Source of the DNA: Fulvia fulva
Taxonomy: Eukaryota; Ascomycota; Dothideomycetes; Mycosphaerellales; Mycosphaerellaceae
Assembly (NCBI RefSeq): GCF_020509005.1
Contig: NC_063013.1
Span: 4,092,001 to 4,156,000 of the forward strand
Length of the DNA stretch: 64,000 nucleotides
Direction of reading: 5' to 3'
Positions within the stretch are counted from its first letter, which is position 1, and the number at the start of each line of letters is the position of its first letter. Under the pieces are notes generated by a model that saw nothing but the letters and a program-made list of their open reading frames with translations, was not told the DNA's origin and searched no databases. Below, piece by piece: positions 43,253-54,885 of the stretch. The translations under genes were made by a program, and so were the position numbers.

Positions 43253-43577
43253 TATAGACGACTAACCACCCTAGTAAGTAAGGGCGCGCCTAGTGACCCT
43301 AGGATAGCTTACGCGTAGGTGTATATACTTATTAGTCCGCGGGCCGTGAAATATATATAGTGATCCTAAAAAAGATAAATCTGAAATTTTTAGATTCCTA
43401 TATTTTTCCTTATAGAGAGATTCTTTGTAAATCCTTAGCTTCCTACTAAGGTCGCCTCCTAGCTATATATATCTTAGCAGTACTCCTATATACCCCTACT
43501 ACGTAATTAACCGTTAAAGGTTAACAAGATTCGACACGTAAATTTTAGGGTCTAAAGGGGCCCTTAGCTTATTAATA
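43253..43577 (-). repeat. Right LTR (5' by sense) of the interrupted gypsy element
   Basis: 325 bp, matching 37119-37436 with transitions and a short length difference near its end. Both ends mutated from TG/CA to TA. Confidence 0.8.
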
Positions 43578-45515
43578 GTAGCTAGTATTTGTATATCATA
43601 GAACCTTCCTCTATAATAGATACCCCTAGAGGTCGATATGTTCGCTTCGTAGTTAGGTTACTATACTACTCTATACCCTCGTAGGGCGGTAGTAGATAAG
43701 CTTCGGGGGGTACTTAACCGAGGCAACAAGAGGTTAAGGGGGGACGGAGATAATAACTCTAAAGAGTATAAGGCTAAACACTATAAGGCTCTTATCGCCT
43801 AGATTTTCTATCTAGACCCTATAATAAGCTAGGTAGAGGAGATTCTGAACGACGTAGAAGAATATACATTTGCTACTGTTAGGTAGGATATAGCCTATTA
43901 GTAGGAAGTACTAATCCTAAAGTCCTATAAGGTAGCCGTAGGAGACCCCGAATAGGGATATATATAGAGAGAGGCAATCGAGAACGAACTTATTACCTTA
44001 GTAAGTAATAACACCTAGGAAGCAGTTATACCGCTAAAGGGTACGAATCTAATTACTTCTAGGTAGGTCTTTAATATAGAAAGAATGATTAGTAGAGCTA
44101 TTAAGAAGTTTAAGGCAAGACTAGTTATAAGAGGGTTTTTATAGAAATATAGAGTTGACTTCGAAGAGACCTTTACACCTACTATTAGACATAATACTCT
44201 CCGAGTATTTATAGTAGTAGTATGTAAGAGAGATCTCGAGATGTATATAGTAGATATAAATAATGCTTTTACCTAAAGTAGCCTTCTTAAAGACATCTAT
44301 ATAATCCCACCCCTAGGAGTTAAAGCACCTCTAAACATAGTATTTAAGGTCCTACGAAGCCTTTATAGGCTTAAGTAAGCAGCTAGAGACTAGAACAAGC
44401 TCTGTGTTACGAAGCTAGAGAAGATTAGATTTACCTAGTCCTAGGTAGATCTATACCTAGTTATCTATACGGATAGAGACCTTATAGTCCTTACCTATAT
44501 AGATGACATACCTATTACAGCTCCGAAGCTATTAGATGTTTAGTGGTTTAAGGCTAAGCTTAGAAAAGTCTTTAAGATTAAAGATCTTAGTGAACCTACG
44601 AAGATCCTTAGAATAAGGATTATAAGAGACAGGTTCTAAGGCACTTTAAAGCTTAATTAAGGACACTATGTCTACGCTAACTTAGCTAAGATAAATATAG
44701 CTAGAGAGAAGGCTACGCTAACCTACTCACCTATAGAGAGCTACGAGCATTTAGTACCTACGGCACCTATAGATAAGAGGTATAACAAATAGGATTACTA
44801 GAGCCACAATAGTACCTAGATATAGCTAATAACAATAACAAGGCCAGACTTAGCATTCCCCCTTAGAAGAATTAGCTTATATGTTACTAATCTCTCGTAG
44901 TAGTATATAAAGGCTTTAAAGAAGCTCTCCCGATACCTACGGTCGTACCTAGACCTAGGTCTTATATATAGAAAGGGAGGGGGCAATCTCTAGGGATACT
45001 CGGACTCTAACTACGCTATAGACAAAGTAGATAGAGTCTTAATTCTGGGATACGTATAGTTCCTTTATAGATCACCTATGTCCTAGATAAGTAGGAAGCA
45101 GAAGTCTATTATAACATTAACAATAGAAGCTAAGTTTCTAGCTATAAACGTAGCCGTAAAGTAGTCACAATTTCTTGCTACTATCCTTAGGGAAATAGGG
45201 TGCCTAGAACTAGTAGGAAAGAGCTCTTTCTAGCCGAGTATAAGGGTAAGCAAGGGCACTGTTAACGAGCTAAGGCTAGTTAAGCTAATAGGTAATAACT
45301 AAGCCGCTTTAATACTTATTAAAGATGCCTATATATATAAAAGGTCAAAGCATATTAATGTTATATATAACTATGTTAGACATCTCTAGTAGTAGAAGAG
45401 GATTGTAGTAGACTACTACTATATAAAGGATATAGCTACTAATAGGTTAATAAAGCCCCTTAATAGCTAGTAGTTCTAAAACTTTATAAGGTAGCTCTAG
45501 CTTATATAAAGGGAT
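43578..45515 (+). mobile_element. RIP-mutated Ty1/copia pol fragment (reverse transcriptase and RNase H), first copy
   Basis: From about 43,723 this is almost identical to 49,046-50,838: copia reverse transcriptase with TYIDDI at 44494-44511, then RNase H. It leads directly into the LTR at 45516-45778, which also serves as the 5' LTR of the next element. The first 145 bp (43578-43722) do not match the second copy and are unassigned. Frames are full of TAG/TAA stops shared with the second copy. Confidence 0.82.
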
Positions 45516-45778
45516 TGTAGGAGACTATATAGCCTAAGTAGGAGTGTTAAGAACATATAGGCCGTAGGACAAGTATATAGGTGTAGATGTGTTATATAAC
45601 TAGATCACGTGACTAGGGTTTACTAGCCTATAGGCTAGTAAACATCCGGATACCTAGTATCTACCTACACTAACACTAGCGATACTATATATAGATATAC
45701 GCTATCTTATTAGGTCCTTCTTTGTCTTTCGTATAATCCGCCGTCTTCTACTACTACGTAACTAGTACCTATTTAATA
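45516..45778 (+). repeat. Copia LTR shared by two tandem elements
   Basis: TGTAGGAGAC...CCTATTTAATA, 263 bp; the end is CA mutated to TA. Contains a perfect 26-bp palindrome at 45618-45643 (arms GTTTACTAGCC around TATA) and a CACGTG just before it. Confidence 0.78.
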
Positions 45779-48700
45779 GGTTATAAGCCCGGGTTAGTAA
45801 CTCGGTATTTTACCCTCGACAAAGTCGTATTAGAGTTATTCCTCTTTAGAACAAAAGGAAGGCAGACTAGAGGCCGCACCCGTATTGTATAGGAAGCTAT
45901 AGCCGTGCTATAGGTGTATATAAGACGTAAAAGAGCCTAGTAAGGCACTATTAGACTCCGAGTTAGGGAGCCTATACTAATACCTTAGACAAGTAGGCGA
46001 GCTTACTAAGAAGAGTCGCTCTCCGGACATCGCGTTCGTATCGACTAACTGTTTATTCTAAGAGAGCCGTAGTGCCTTAGAAACCCCCTCTACTAAGAGA
46101 GTTACGCTATAGTGTCTTAGTACTAATACGAGACAGTGCCTTAGAAACACGATCCTTACCGACCGACTTTCCTCCTCTTCCCGGCGGATAGCTATCCTCT
46201 CCGCTATTAACCTCGCGTTCGGTTTATCCCATTTCGATCCGATCGCGTACGACCGAATATATCCTTTTACCTAAGGGTAGCTAACCTGTCCCTTAACTTA
46301 TAAAAATAGAGAACGAGACTAGGTTTATAAGAAAGAGAGTAGCACCTATTCTAATAAGAGAGAACCACGAAACATAGTTCAAGCTAATAAGAATACACCT
46401 AGTATCAAAGCAGGTTGACTAGGTCCTCGAAGACATTATTACGGACATTCCCGCTATAACCCTATCTATAGCGACACCCTCTATATTATCGGAGTTATCC
46501 CTTCCTTTAGATCAAGCGATAAGGAAGGCATCGTATAGACGGCATAATATAACGGCCCTGTATAAGATGTATATCTGTCTGTCGATAGATAATTAAGAGA
46601 TAATATACGAAATCCGGTATATAAAGGAGTTTTAGAAATAGGCTAAAGCTAAATATAAGAGAAGACTTCTTACTACTAGAAGAAGTTTGCTTTAGCAATA
46701 TACTAATTTCGTAATAATAGAGGACTAGTCAATAGATAACGCCTAGTAGGAGCTTAGCTTAATTATAAGGAGGGCTGTTTTAATCTCGACTTAGTTCTAA
46801 GACATTAAGACTAAGGACAGAAAGATCTAGCAACTCTTAGTAGCTCTACTAGACTCATTTGGCTTAATTCGCGATACAATTGATACCTAGGTAAATTTCT
46901 TACTATAAGACATTCTTACAATTCTTAGGGAGAAGTAAGAATTAATGATTTATTAAGGGATAGCTATATTCGCCAAAAAGGGTTTCTAGAGTAAGCTTAC
47001 GTACTATCTCTATAATAGTGACCATTTTATAAGCAAGTGCCTATACCTTTCTATAGCTTAGTAGGCTGTTAGGAATAAGGACAAACTAGCTAGGGTTACC
47101 TACCCTACTAAGAGATAACCGTCACTACCTCGTAGGAGGTCATTATTACTAAACCTTCGTAATGTCCTTAAGGTGATAACGGACCTTATAAAGTAGATAA
47201 AGGAGAGCCGCAAGCCAAAGGCCTCCTCTAGTAAGCCTACAAGGGCCTATACGACCTAAGAAGACGCATTAGACTCTAAGATACTATTAGAAGATAATAA
47301 TGTTGATAAGGTTACCTACTCTACTATAGAAGCTAAAGGTAAATACCCCTCGTCCGAGTAGTTACTTAACTCTTATATATCATTATATATAACTGACTAA
47401 GATTCACTATTTAGGACACTAAAGCCTCTTTAAAAGAGGAAGTGGATTAAGGTTAGGGGTGGCTATCTATAAGCTATATATATAGGAAGTGTAGTAATAG
47501 GTAGTCCTTCTAGAAAGCAAATTGTCTTAGAAAATGTCCTGTTTGTTCCTAGCCTTAGAGTTAGTCTTGTTTCGTGGAATCAGTTTAGCTAATAGTTTAC
47601 TATCTAACTACCTAGTTTCACCCTAAAATCCTTGTCTAGTAAACCCGTTGTCTAGACTAAACTTCGAGGAGGAGTACCGTTTATCTACTCGATCTCGAAA
47701 ATTCTTAAGCTATAGTATACTAGTATACTCTCTTAAGAACGTAACGGCACCGCTATAGCGAATACTAAGTCCAAAGATTAGTAGGAGCTATAGTATAGAA
47801 GATGTATACACCTTAGCAAGGGACTACTAAGAAACCTGTATAGAGTTACTAACAAGAAAGATCCTATTCCTATTCCTTCTAAACACTAGAATTGTAAGGT
47901 CTGCTCCCTTATAAATATAAGGAAGTTCAAAGGACCTACTATAGAGAGGAAAGGGGAGAGGCTAGCCCTTATCTCTATTGACATCTGTAGGCCTTTTTAG
48001 GGCGTAGTCTCTAGGCTAGGATACAAATATTAGCTTAAGATTATAGACAACTTCTCTAGGAAGAAGTAGGTAATCCCTTTAAAGGCTAGGAGCGACGCTC
48101 CTATAGCCCTACGGGATTAGAAGGTCTAGGTAGAACGGTAGTCAGGGTACTTTCTGTCTACGATCCGTAGTAATAGTATAAAGGAAATTCTCGCCTTACT
48201 AAAAGAGTAGGAGAAGGAGTTTGGCACTTAGATAGATATAACTAATGCCTACAACTCTCTTCAAAATAGACCTATAGAAAGGTCAATTCAAGCCTCTAAG
48301 AATATAGTCCGGGCTATACTTAAAGACTCTAGTATACTAGTTAAGTTCTAGCTAGAAGCTTTATAAGCACAGACTATAATTAGAAACAGACTGTCTAATA
48401 GTCCGATTATTAATAGTATTGCTCTTTTACTAGAAGAAGCCTTTACTAGCTAAGTACCGTTAGTCGACCATTTCCGCGTCTAGGGATATAAAGCTATAGT
48501 CTATATAGACCTAAGAGCCTAACCTTAAGGCTTAAGGAGAGACAAGTTAATAAACCGAGGAAAAGAAGCCGTGTTTATAGGCTACTTAGAAAACACTACA
48601 AAACAATAGCTATTCTAGGATCCCGACATAAAAGCTATAAAAGCGTATAGTCACGTCGACTAGTTTAAGAATAAGAAGGGGGGAGATATAGATCTTAGTA

Positions 48701-50838
48701 TTACCTTTACTAACTAGCCGAGTCGAGCGCTATAGCGCAATCCTATTAGGAGGAAGCCCTTTAGGGCGAAATTTTCCGATAGGGGATTATTAGAGACACC
48801 GTTACGAAGGCTAGGAGAAAATATTAAGGCGGTTTCAATACTATCGAAGGCCGATAACGGTGGATCTATACAGAACCTACCTAAGTCATTAATACTATAG
48901 CAACCGCTATTTATATAACTTCCCCCTCCCCTAAAGGACATTAGGGAATACTAGAAGTTTAGAGATTAGGGTACTCTAATAAAAGAAAAAGAAGATGTCG
49001 TTTAGTTCGACCTATCCGAATACCTAGCGCTACCTTAGGTTATAGGCAACAAGAGGTCAAGGGGGGACGGAGATAATAACTCTAAAGAGTATAAGGCTAA
49101 ACACTATAAGGCTCTTATCGCCTAGATTTTCTATCTAGACCCTATAATAAGCTAGGTAGAGGAGATTCTAAACGACGTAGAAGAACATATATTTGCTACT
49201 GTTAGGTAGGCTATAGCCTATTAGTAGGAAGTGCTAATCCTAAAGTCCTATAAGGTAGCCGTAGGAGACCCCGAATAGGGATATATATAGAGAGAGGCAA
49301 TCGAGAACGAACTTATTACCTTAGTAAGCAACAATACCTAGGAAGCTGTTGTACCGCTAATAGGTACGAATCTAATTACTTCTAGGTAGGTCTTTGAGAT
49401 AAAAAGAATGATTAGTAGAGCTATTAAGAAGTTCAAGGTAAGACTAGTTATAAGAGGGCTTTTATAGAAATATAGAGTTGACTTCGAAGAGACCTTTACA
49501 CCTACTATTAGATATAATACTCTCCGAGTATTCATAGTAGTAGTATATAAGAGAGATCTCGAGATGTACCTAGTAGATATAAATAATGCTTTTACCTAAA
49601 GTAGCCTTCTTAAAGACATCTATATAATCCCACCCCTAGGAGTTAAAGCACCTCTAAACATAGTATTTAAGGTCCTACGAAGCCTTTATAGGCTTAAGTA
49701 AGCAGCTAGAGACTAGAACAAGCTCTGTGTTACGAAGCTAGAGAAGATTAGATTTACCTAGTCCTAGGTAGATCTATACCTAGTTATCTATACGGATAGA
49801 GACCTTATAGTCCTTACCTATATAGATGACATACCTATTACAGCTCCGAAGCTATTAGATGTTTAGTGGTTTAAGGCTAAGCTTAGAAAAGTCTTTAAGA
49901 TTAAAGATCTTAGTGAACCTACGAAGATCCTTAGAATAAGGATTATAAGAGACAGGTTCTAAGGTACTTTAAAGCTTAATTAAGGACACTATGTCTACGC
50001 TAACTTAGCTAAGATAAATATAGCTAGAGAGAAGGCTACGCTAACCTACTTACCTATAGAGAGCTACGAGCATTTAGTACCTACGGCACCTATAGATAAG
50101 AGGTACAACAAATAGGATTACTAGAGCCACAATAGTACCTAGATATAGCTAATAACAATAACAAGGCCAGACTTAGCATTCCCCCTTAGAAGAATTAGCT
50201 TATATGTTGCTGATCCCTTGTAGTAGTATATAAAGGCTTTAAAGAAGCTCTCCCGATACCTACGGTCGTACCTAGACCTAGGTCTTATATATAGAAATGG
50301 AGGGGGCAATCTCTAGGGATACTCGGACTCTAACTACGCTATAGACAAAGTAGATAGAGTCTTAATTCTAGGATACGTGTAGTTCCTTTATAGATTACCT
50401 ATGTCCTAGATAAGTAGGAAGCAGAAGTCTATTATAACATTAACAATAGAAGCTAAGTTCATAGCTATAAACGTAGCTGTAAAGTAGTCACAATTTCTTG
50501 CTACTATCCTTAGGGAAATAGGGTGCCTAGAACTAGTAGGAAAGAGCTCTTTCTAGCCGAGTATAAGGGTAAGTAAGGGCACTGTTAACGAGCTAAGGCT
50601 AGTTAAGCTTATAGGTAATAACTAAGCCGCTTTAATACTTATTAAAGATGCCTATATATATAAAAGGTCAAAGCATATTAATGTTATATATAACTATGTC
50701 AGACATCTCTAGTAGTAGAAGAGGATTGTAGTAGACTACTACTATATAAAGGATATAGCTACTAATAGGTTAATAAAGCCCCTTAATAGCTAGTAGTTCT
50801 AAAACTTTATAAGGTAGCTCTAGCTTATATAAAGGGAT

Positions 50839-51101
50839 TGTAGGAGACTATATAGCCTAAGTAGGAGTGTTAAGAACATGTAGGCCGTAGGACAAGTATA
50901 TAGGTGTAGGTGTGTTATATAGCTAGATCACGTGACTAGGGTTTACTAGCCTATAGGCTAGTAAACATCCGGATACCTAGTATCTACCTACACTAACACT
51001 AGCGATACTATATATAGATATACGCTATCTTATTAGGTCCGTCTTTGTCTTTCGTATAATCCGCCGTCTTCTACTACTACGTCACTCGTACCTATTTAAT
51101 G
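50839..51101 (+). repeat. 3' LTR of the copia element
   Basis: 263 bp, nearly identical to 45516-45778, with the same palindrome at 50941-50966. Sequence switches to gypsy RNase H just after it. Confidence 0.78.
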
Positions 51102-54100
51102 TTATAGATAATTAACGGCGTCCTTAGACCCGTAGTATACTACTCGAAGAAGCTTAGTCCGTAAGAATATAACTACGACATTTACGACAAAGAGCTACTA
51201 GCTATTATTAAGGCGTTCGAGGAATAGTAACCGGAACTTATCGACGCTATAGACGATAAGCTAGTTCGGGTACTTACCGATCACCGTAATCTTAAGTACT
51301 TTATAACTACTAAGTAGCTTAACCGGCGCTAGGTACGCTAGGCTAAGTTCCTATCCTAGTTTAACTTTAAGATTACCTATCGCCCGGGCGCCTAAGGAAC
51401 GAAACTAGATAGTCTTACCCGTTACTCTTAGGATATACCGGCGGGGTTAGACGATACTAGAACGTAGTATTAATAATAGACTATTCTAAAACCCTATAAT
51501 CTAGACATTGTTACTTAGTATACTATATAAGTATAGGACGATCTACTAATAAACTATTAAGTACTATTAATTTACGACTCGGACGATAAAGAAGAAGACT
51601 ACTATACTAGCGATGTCGCTACCCCCGGCGATTAACCCGCCTCGTATAGCGAGACGTAATATAGCCGTTACTCGAACTAAATGACGCCGAGGTAGGTAGT
51701 AACGTCGACTCGGAACTAGATATTAGAGTCCTAGTCGAAGAGATACCTAGTAACGAGTAACCTATCGACGGAAGGATAGAGCCGTTAGACGAACCTACGC
51801 TACTAGAGTAACGGGAGTAAACGGAGTTATATAAAGAAGAAATATATATAGAAGTATATAATAGCCGGTCTATAACGATATATATACTTAAACTAAAGTC
51901 CGATCTCTAGTAGGGGATCGCTAACGTATAGCTATAATAATAGAAGATCGCCGTATTAGATTACGAAATTATCGCGGATCGACTATACGTCGATAAAGCC
52001 TTATATATTCTAGCCTTTTAGAACCTCCGTACCCGGATAGTACATAAATACTATAATAGTAGAGTAGCTAGCTACTAAGGTATAGTAAGGACTTTTAATC
52101 TACTATAGAGGCAAAACCTCTTCTAGCCTAGTATAGTAAGTAACGTCGTAAGATACGTACGATACTACCTAATATATAGGCGCTCGACTCTATTAAGATT
52201 AATAAAGTAAGGCACCCTATCTCTATACTATACGCCCGGTTACGAAAAGAAGTATATCGCCGTAGACTTTATCGTCGACCTACCCGCTAGTAAAGATCCC
52301 GATACTAGACTAATCTATAAATATATTAACGTGCTTTACTACCGAGTGGGCTATACTACCGAGTGGGCTATACTACCGAGCGGGCCACTTTTGCTAAGAA
52401 CTATACTACTTCTACTTTAATTGCGACGGTATCTTAACACGACGACATCCTATAGAATCGTTACTAGGAGGACAATTCCTCTTTAGATTCTTCGCTATCT
52501 AGCGAGTCTATTTGATAGGTACGTACGTTATGCCCCGACTCGCTATATCGCTTATAGCGTCGTAGCCTTAGTACTAGCCGAACACTATCTAGCGACTCTC
52601 TACTTACTTCCTACCTTCTAGTATCCTCTAGAGGTATCAATTACGACGCCTTATCGAAGGTTAGAGACCCTCTAGACTGAATATACTTGCGCTTTCGTGC
52701 TTTCCGCTATATAAGGGCCTCGTTAGACTTACGTAGCTTACTAATCTCGCTTCGTATAAGAGCTATCTAATACGCTATCTCTCTACTCCCTTTTATAAGC
52801 TAATACACCCCTTCCTATAACGAGTTTAGCGATGAACCTGCCCGGGCACGCATTTTGTTCGTTACTAGTGTCGATTAAGAGTCGAATTCTTTTATAGTTC
52901 GTAGTGTCTTCGACTCCTAAGGGGTAGAGTCCGGACCTAGAGGAGTTAGCGTACGTAGCTTAATATTAAGCTTGTCTATTACTACCTATAGATTAAATAG
53001 AACTAAACTAGCGCCTCTGAAGCTCGATAGGATGTTCTCCTGTCTAAATATAGCGTTATAGGCTCCCCGGAAGGCGCGTAGGAACTCTACTTTATCGATA
53101 TAAGTAATACGCTAGCGTACTAAGCCCGAGAGCTAAGCACCGTATACCTTCTTTAAAGGCGAATAGCAACCTATATCTAATAGCTAGAGTAAGTACAAGG
53201 CGTACGATAGCATATATAGGGCCAAGATCTTATATTCCTTATATAGATTCTAGAATGCCTTCGAGTTATAGCTCTCGTAGCTATCGAGAATAAGTAGTCT
53301 CTATACCCTAGTCGTACGAGCTATAGTATACTTCTAGAAATACTCTAGCTACCGTATACCGAACTCATTATTAGTCTAGCCGTTCTCTATTAGCCCGATT
53401 TTCTAGTCTAGACCTAAGTTACCGTCTTAGTACTAGGTACTAATGTGCTATTTGCCTATAAGGATAACGTAGGGTAGGAGCGCTATTCCGTCTATATAGA
53501 TAGTCTTAATTACTATTACCTATTCTCTATTGCCCTATTAAACGACCTTCCTCTTTCTACTACGCCTTTCTAAACCCGTAACGACGCTCTAAGACGTAAT
53601 GATACCTATTATAAACCCTATCTCGTCGAAGTTATAGGTGTCCTAGTTAAGGATGTTATACTTCTCCTTTATATTACGTATAAGTAAGAACTACTTCTCG
53701 ATAACGTCTAGATCTTCTATTAGGACTCGCTAACGATCGTATCTACGTGTTATACGAACCTTTAGCTTACGATACTGCCTAATAGGCCTGTCTATCTAAT
53801 TAAGACTAGCGGGCTTAAGACCCTTCTCTTATAGTAATAAATCGGCCATTGCTCGTATACTAGCCTTTAATAGCGGGAAACCTCTAAGATCTAGCTCGAG
53901 TATATACTCAAGTATCACCCTCTCTTCTAGCTCTATAAGCTTCTTGGAATTGGGCTCGTAGTCACCCCGAGGAGGTCGTCTATTCAATTAATACCCTAGT
54001 ATAGTTCGAGATACGTCGTATATCTTTATAGCAAGTCGATTCGTGATTGTCGCGTCGCGTTTCGTGGCCTAGATAGCTAAGGTCAGTTTGGCCTCGTTTG

Positions 54101-54500
54101 AAGACAATATACGCTATAATAGTGGTTATATAGCTATATCTAACAAGTAGTATAGTTCTTAGTAAAAGTAGCCCGCTCGGTAGTATAGCCCGCTCGGTAG
54201 TAAAGCACGTTAGTCCTTTAAGATTATAATACTAATATTACGAATATTAAAGTATTATTAGTAGATCTACTAGCGGGTATAGCTAGCTAATCCTATTTCA
54301 CTAACTTCTTTTTAGCTAATTAGCGACTAGCTCTAAGTTTATAGCGAGGTCTCTAATCCTAAGAGCTACCTATACTAAGTATAGACCTACTTTACGGGCG
54401 TAATCTAGGTTTACCTTACGGCGATTAACTAATACCGGGGAAAGGTAGAAGAGTCTAATTGTTGTTCTTACTCCGGGACGCTTAGAGGGTCTATTATAGT
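51102..54500 (+). mobile_element. RIP-mutated Ty3/gypsy RNase H and integrase segment, 3'-truncated
   Basis: Plus-strand RNase H ([23 protein letters not shown] near 51.2-51.3 kb) and integrase (EKKYIAVDFIVDLP near 52.2 kb) are recognisable with TAG/TAA stops. A Fot1-type transposon is inserted at 52,328 inside the integrase core, and the gypsy frame resumes at 54,213. The mutated pattern ends at about 54,500 with no LTR, so the 3' end is lost. It may be the rest of the element whose LTR and gag are at 34749-36674. Confidence 0.78.
52329..54210 (-). mobile_element. Full-length Fot1/pogo-type transposon, RIP-mutated, with TIRs and TA duplication
   Basis: 1,882 bp between inverted repeats (ACGTGCTTTACTACCGAG...), flanked by TA at 52327-52328 and 54211-54212. 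Minus-strand translation gives a CENP-B/pogo-type DNA-binding region, YNFDEIGF, NNEFGI, LLILDSYESYNS and LDIGCYSPLKKVYG in the order of Fot1-like DDE transposases, broken by stops. The left inverted repeat holds three 17-bp subunits (CTACCGAG-type) where the right one and the short copy hold two. The length agrees with Fot1 elements. It is dead because of stops, but structurally complete. Confidence 0.88.
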
Positions 54501-54885
54501 CCTCCGTTGTCGCTACGTCGTGGTCCTACGGTCGTACCTCCCTTCGGAACGACTAACGCTCGAACTACGGAACAATGACGACCCTCACCGCGCGCCCTGC
54601 GCTCGACAAGATCTGGGCCGACGTGGACGTCGGAACTCACTCCAACCGTGGCCAGCGACCAATGCTCAGGTACTGACCCTCGCCATGACTGACCTGTCAT
54701 GGCGGAGCATGGATATGGTTAATGAGTCCTGTGCCACGCCGGGGATGTTGAGGAAGCGAGCACTAAATCCTGGCGGGTGCTGCCGTCGAGGGCAACGCTG
54801 TGGAACACTCCATGCTATATAAGCTCGTAGTGTCACCAGGCCTGAGACGATACTGACTGACGACTTCAAGCTTGCTCGATCGATC
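54501..54885. other. Boundary between repeat block and host DNA; QCR8-like upstream region
   Basis: RIP-type composition fades between about 54,490 and 54,580 and normal composition follows. The 300 bp before the QCR8-like ATG should hold its promoter. No other feature seen. Confidence 0.4.

Larger units (their letters stand above)
37119..43577 (-). mobile_element. RIP-mutated Ty3/gypsy element with both LTRs, interrupted by a LINE
   Basis: Related LTRs at 37119-37436 and 43253-43577 bound the element. Its sense strand is minus, with a GGGGAGGA polypurine tract next to the left LTR. RNase H (LGVLKGLKKVQLYL near 39.5-39.6 kb; SGPDVLSRK near 39.4 kb) and integrase (HCYEKYSHRS near 39.05 kb, then a catalytic core and C-terminal domain down to about 38 kb) are recognisable despite stops. 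Only about 275 bp remain between the LINE and the right LTR, so gag, protease and reverse transcriptase have been lost. The flanking bases do not form a target-site duplication, which points to later rearrangement. Confidence 0.8.
45516..51101 (+). mobile_element. RIP-mutated Ty1/copia retrotransposon, full-length structure
   Basis: Two 263-bp LTRs (45516-45778 and 50839-51101) bound a plus-strand gag-pol. A primer-binding-like GGTTATAAG follows the first LTR. Gag-like sequence lies near 46.5-47.2 kb, protease-type sequence near 47.4-47.8 kb and integrase near 47.9-48.5 kb (LALISIDIC, IIDNFSRKK). Reverse transcriptase is near 49.3-50.1 kb with TYIDDI at 49815-49832, and RNase H runs to about 50.8 kb, the copia gene order. 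A purine-rich AAAGGGA precedes the 3' LTR. Mutated Gln codons (TAG) are scattered through all domains, so it cannot encode protein. Confidence 0.88.

Noticed and set aside
22290..54500. Centromere or subtelomere
   Set aside because: Repeat content alone does not identify either; no telomeric repeat is visible and CENP-A data would be needed.
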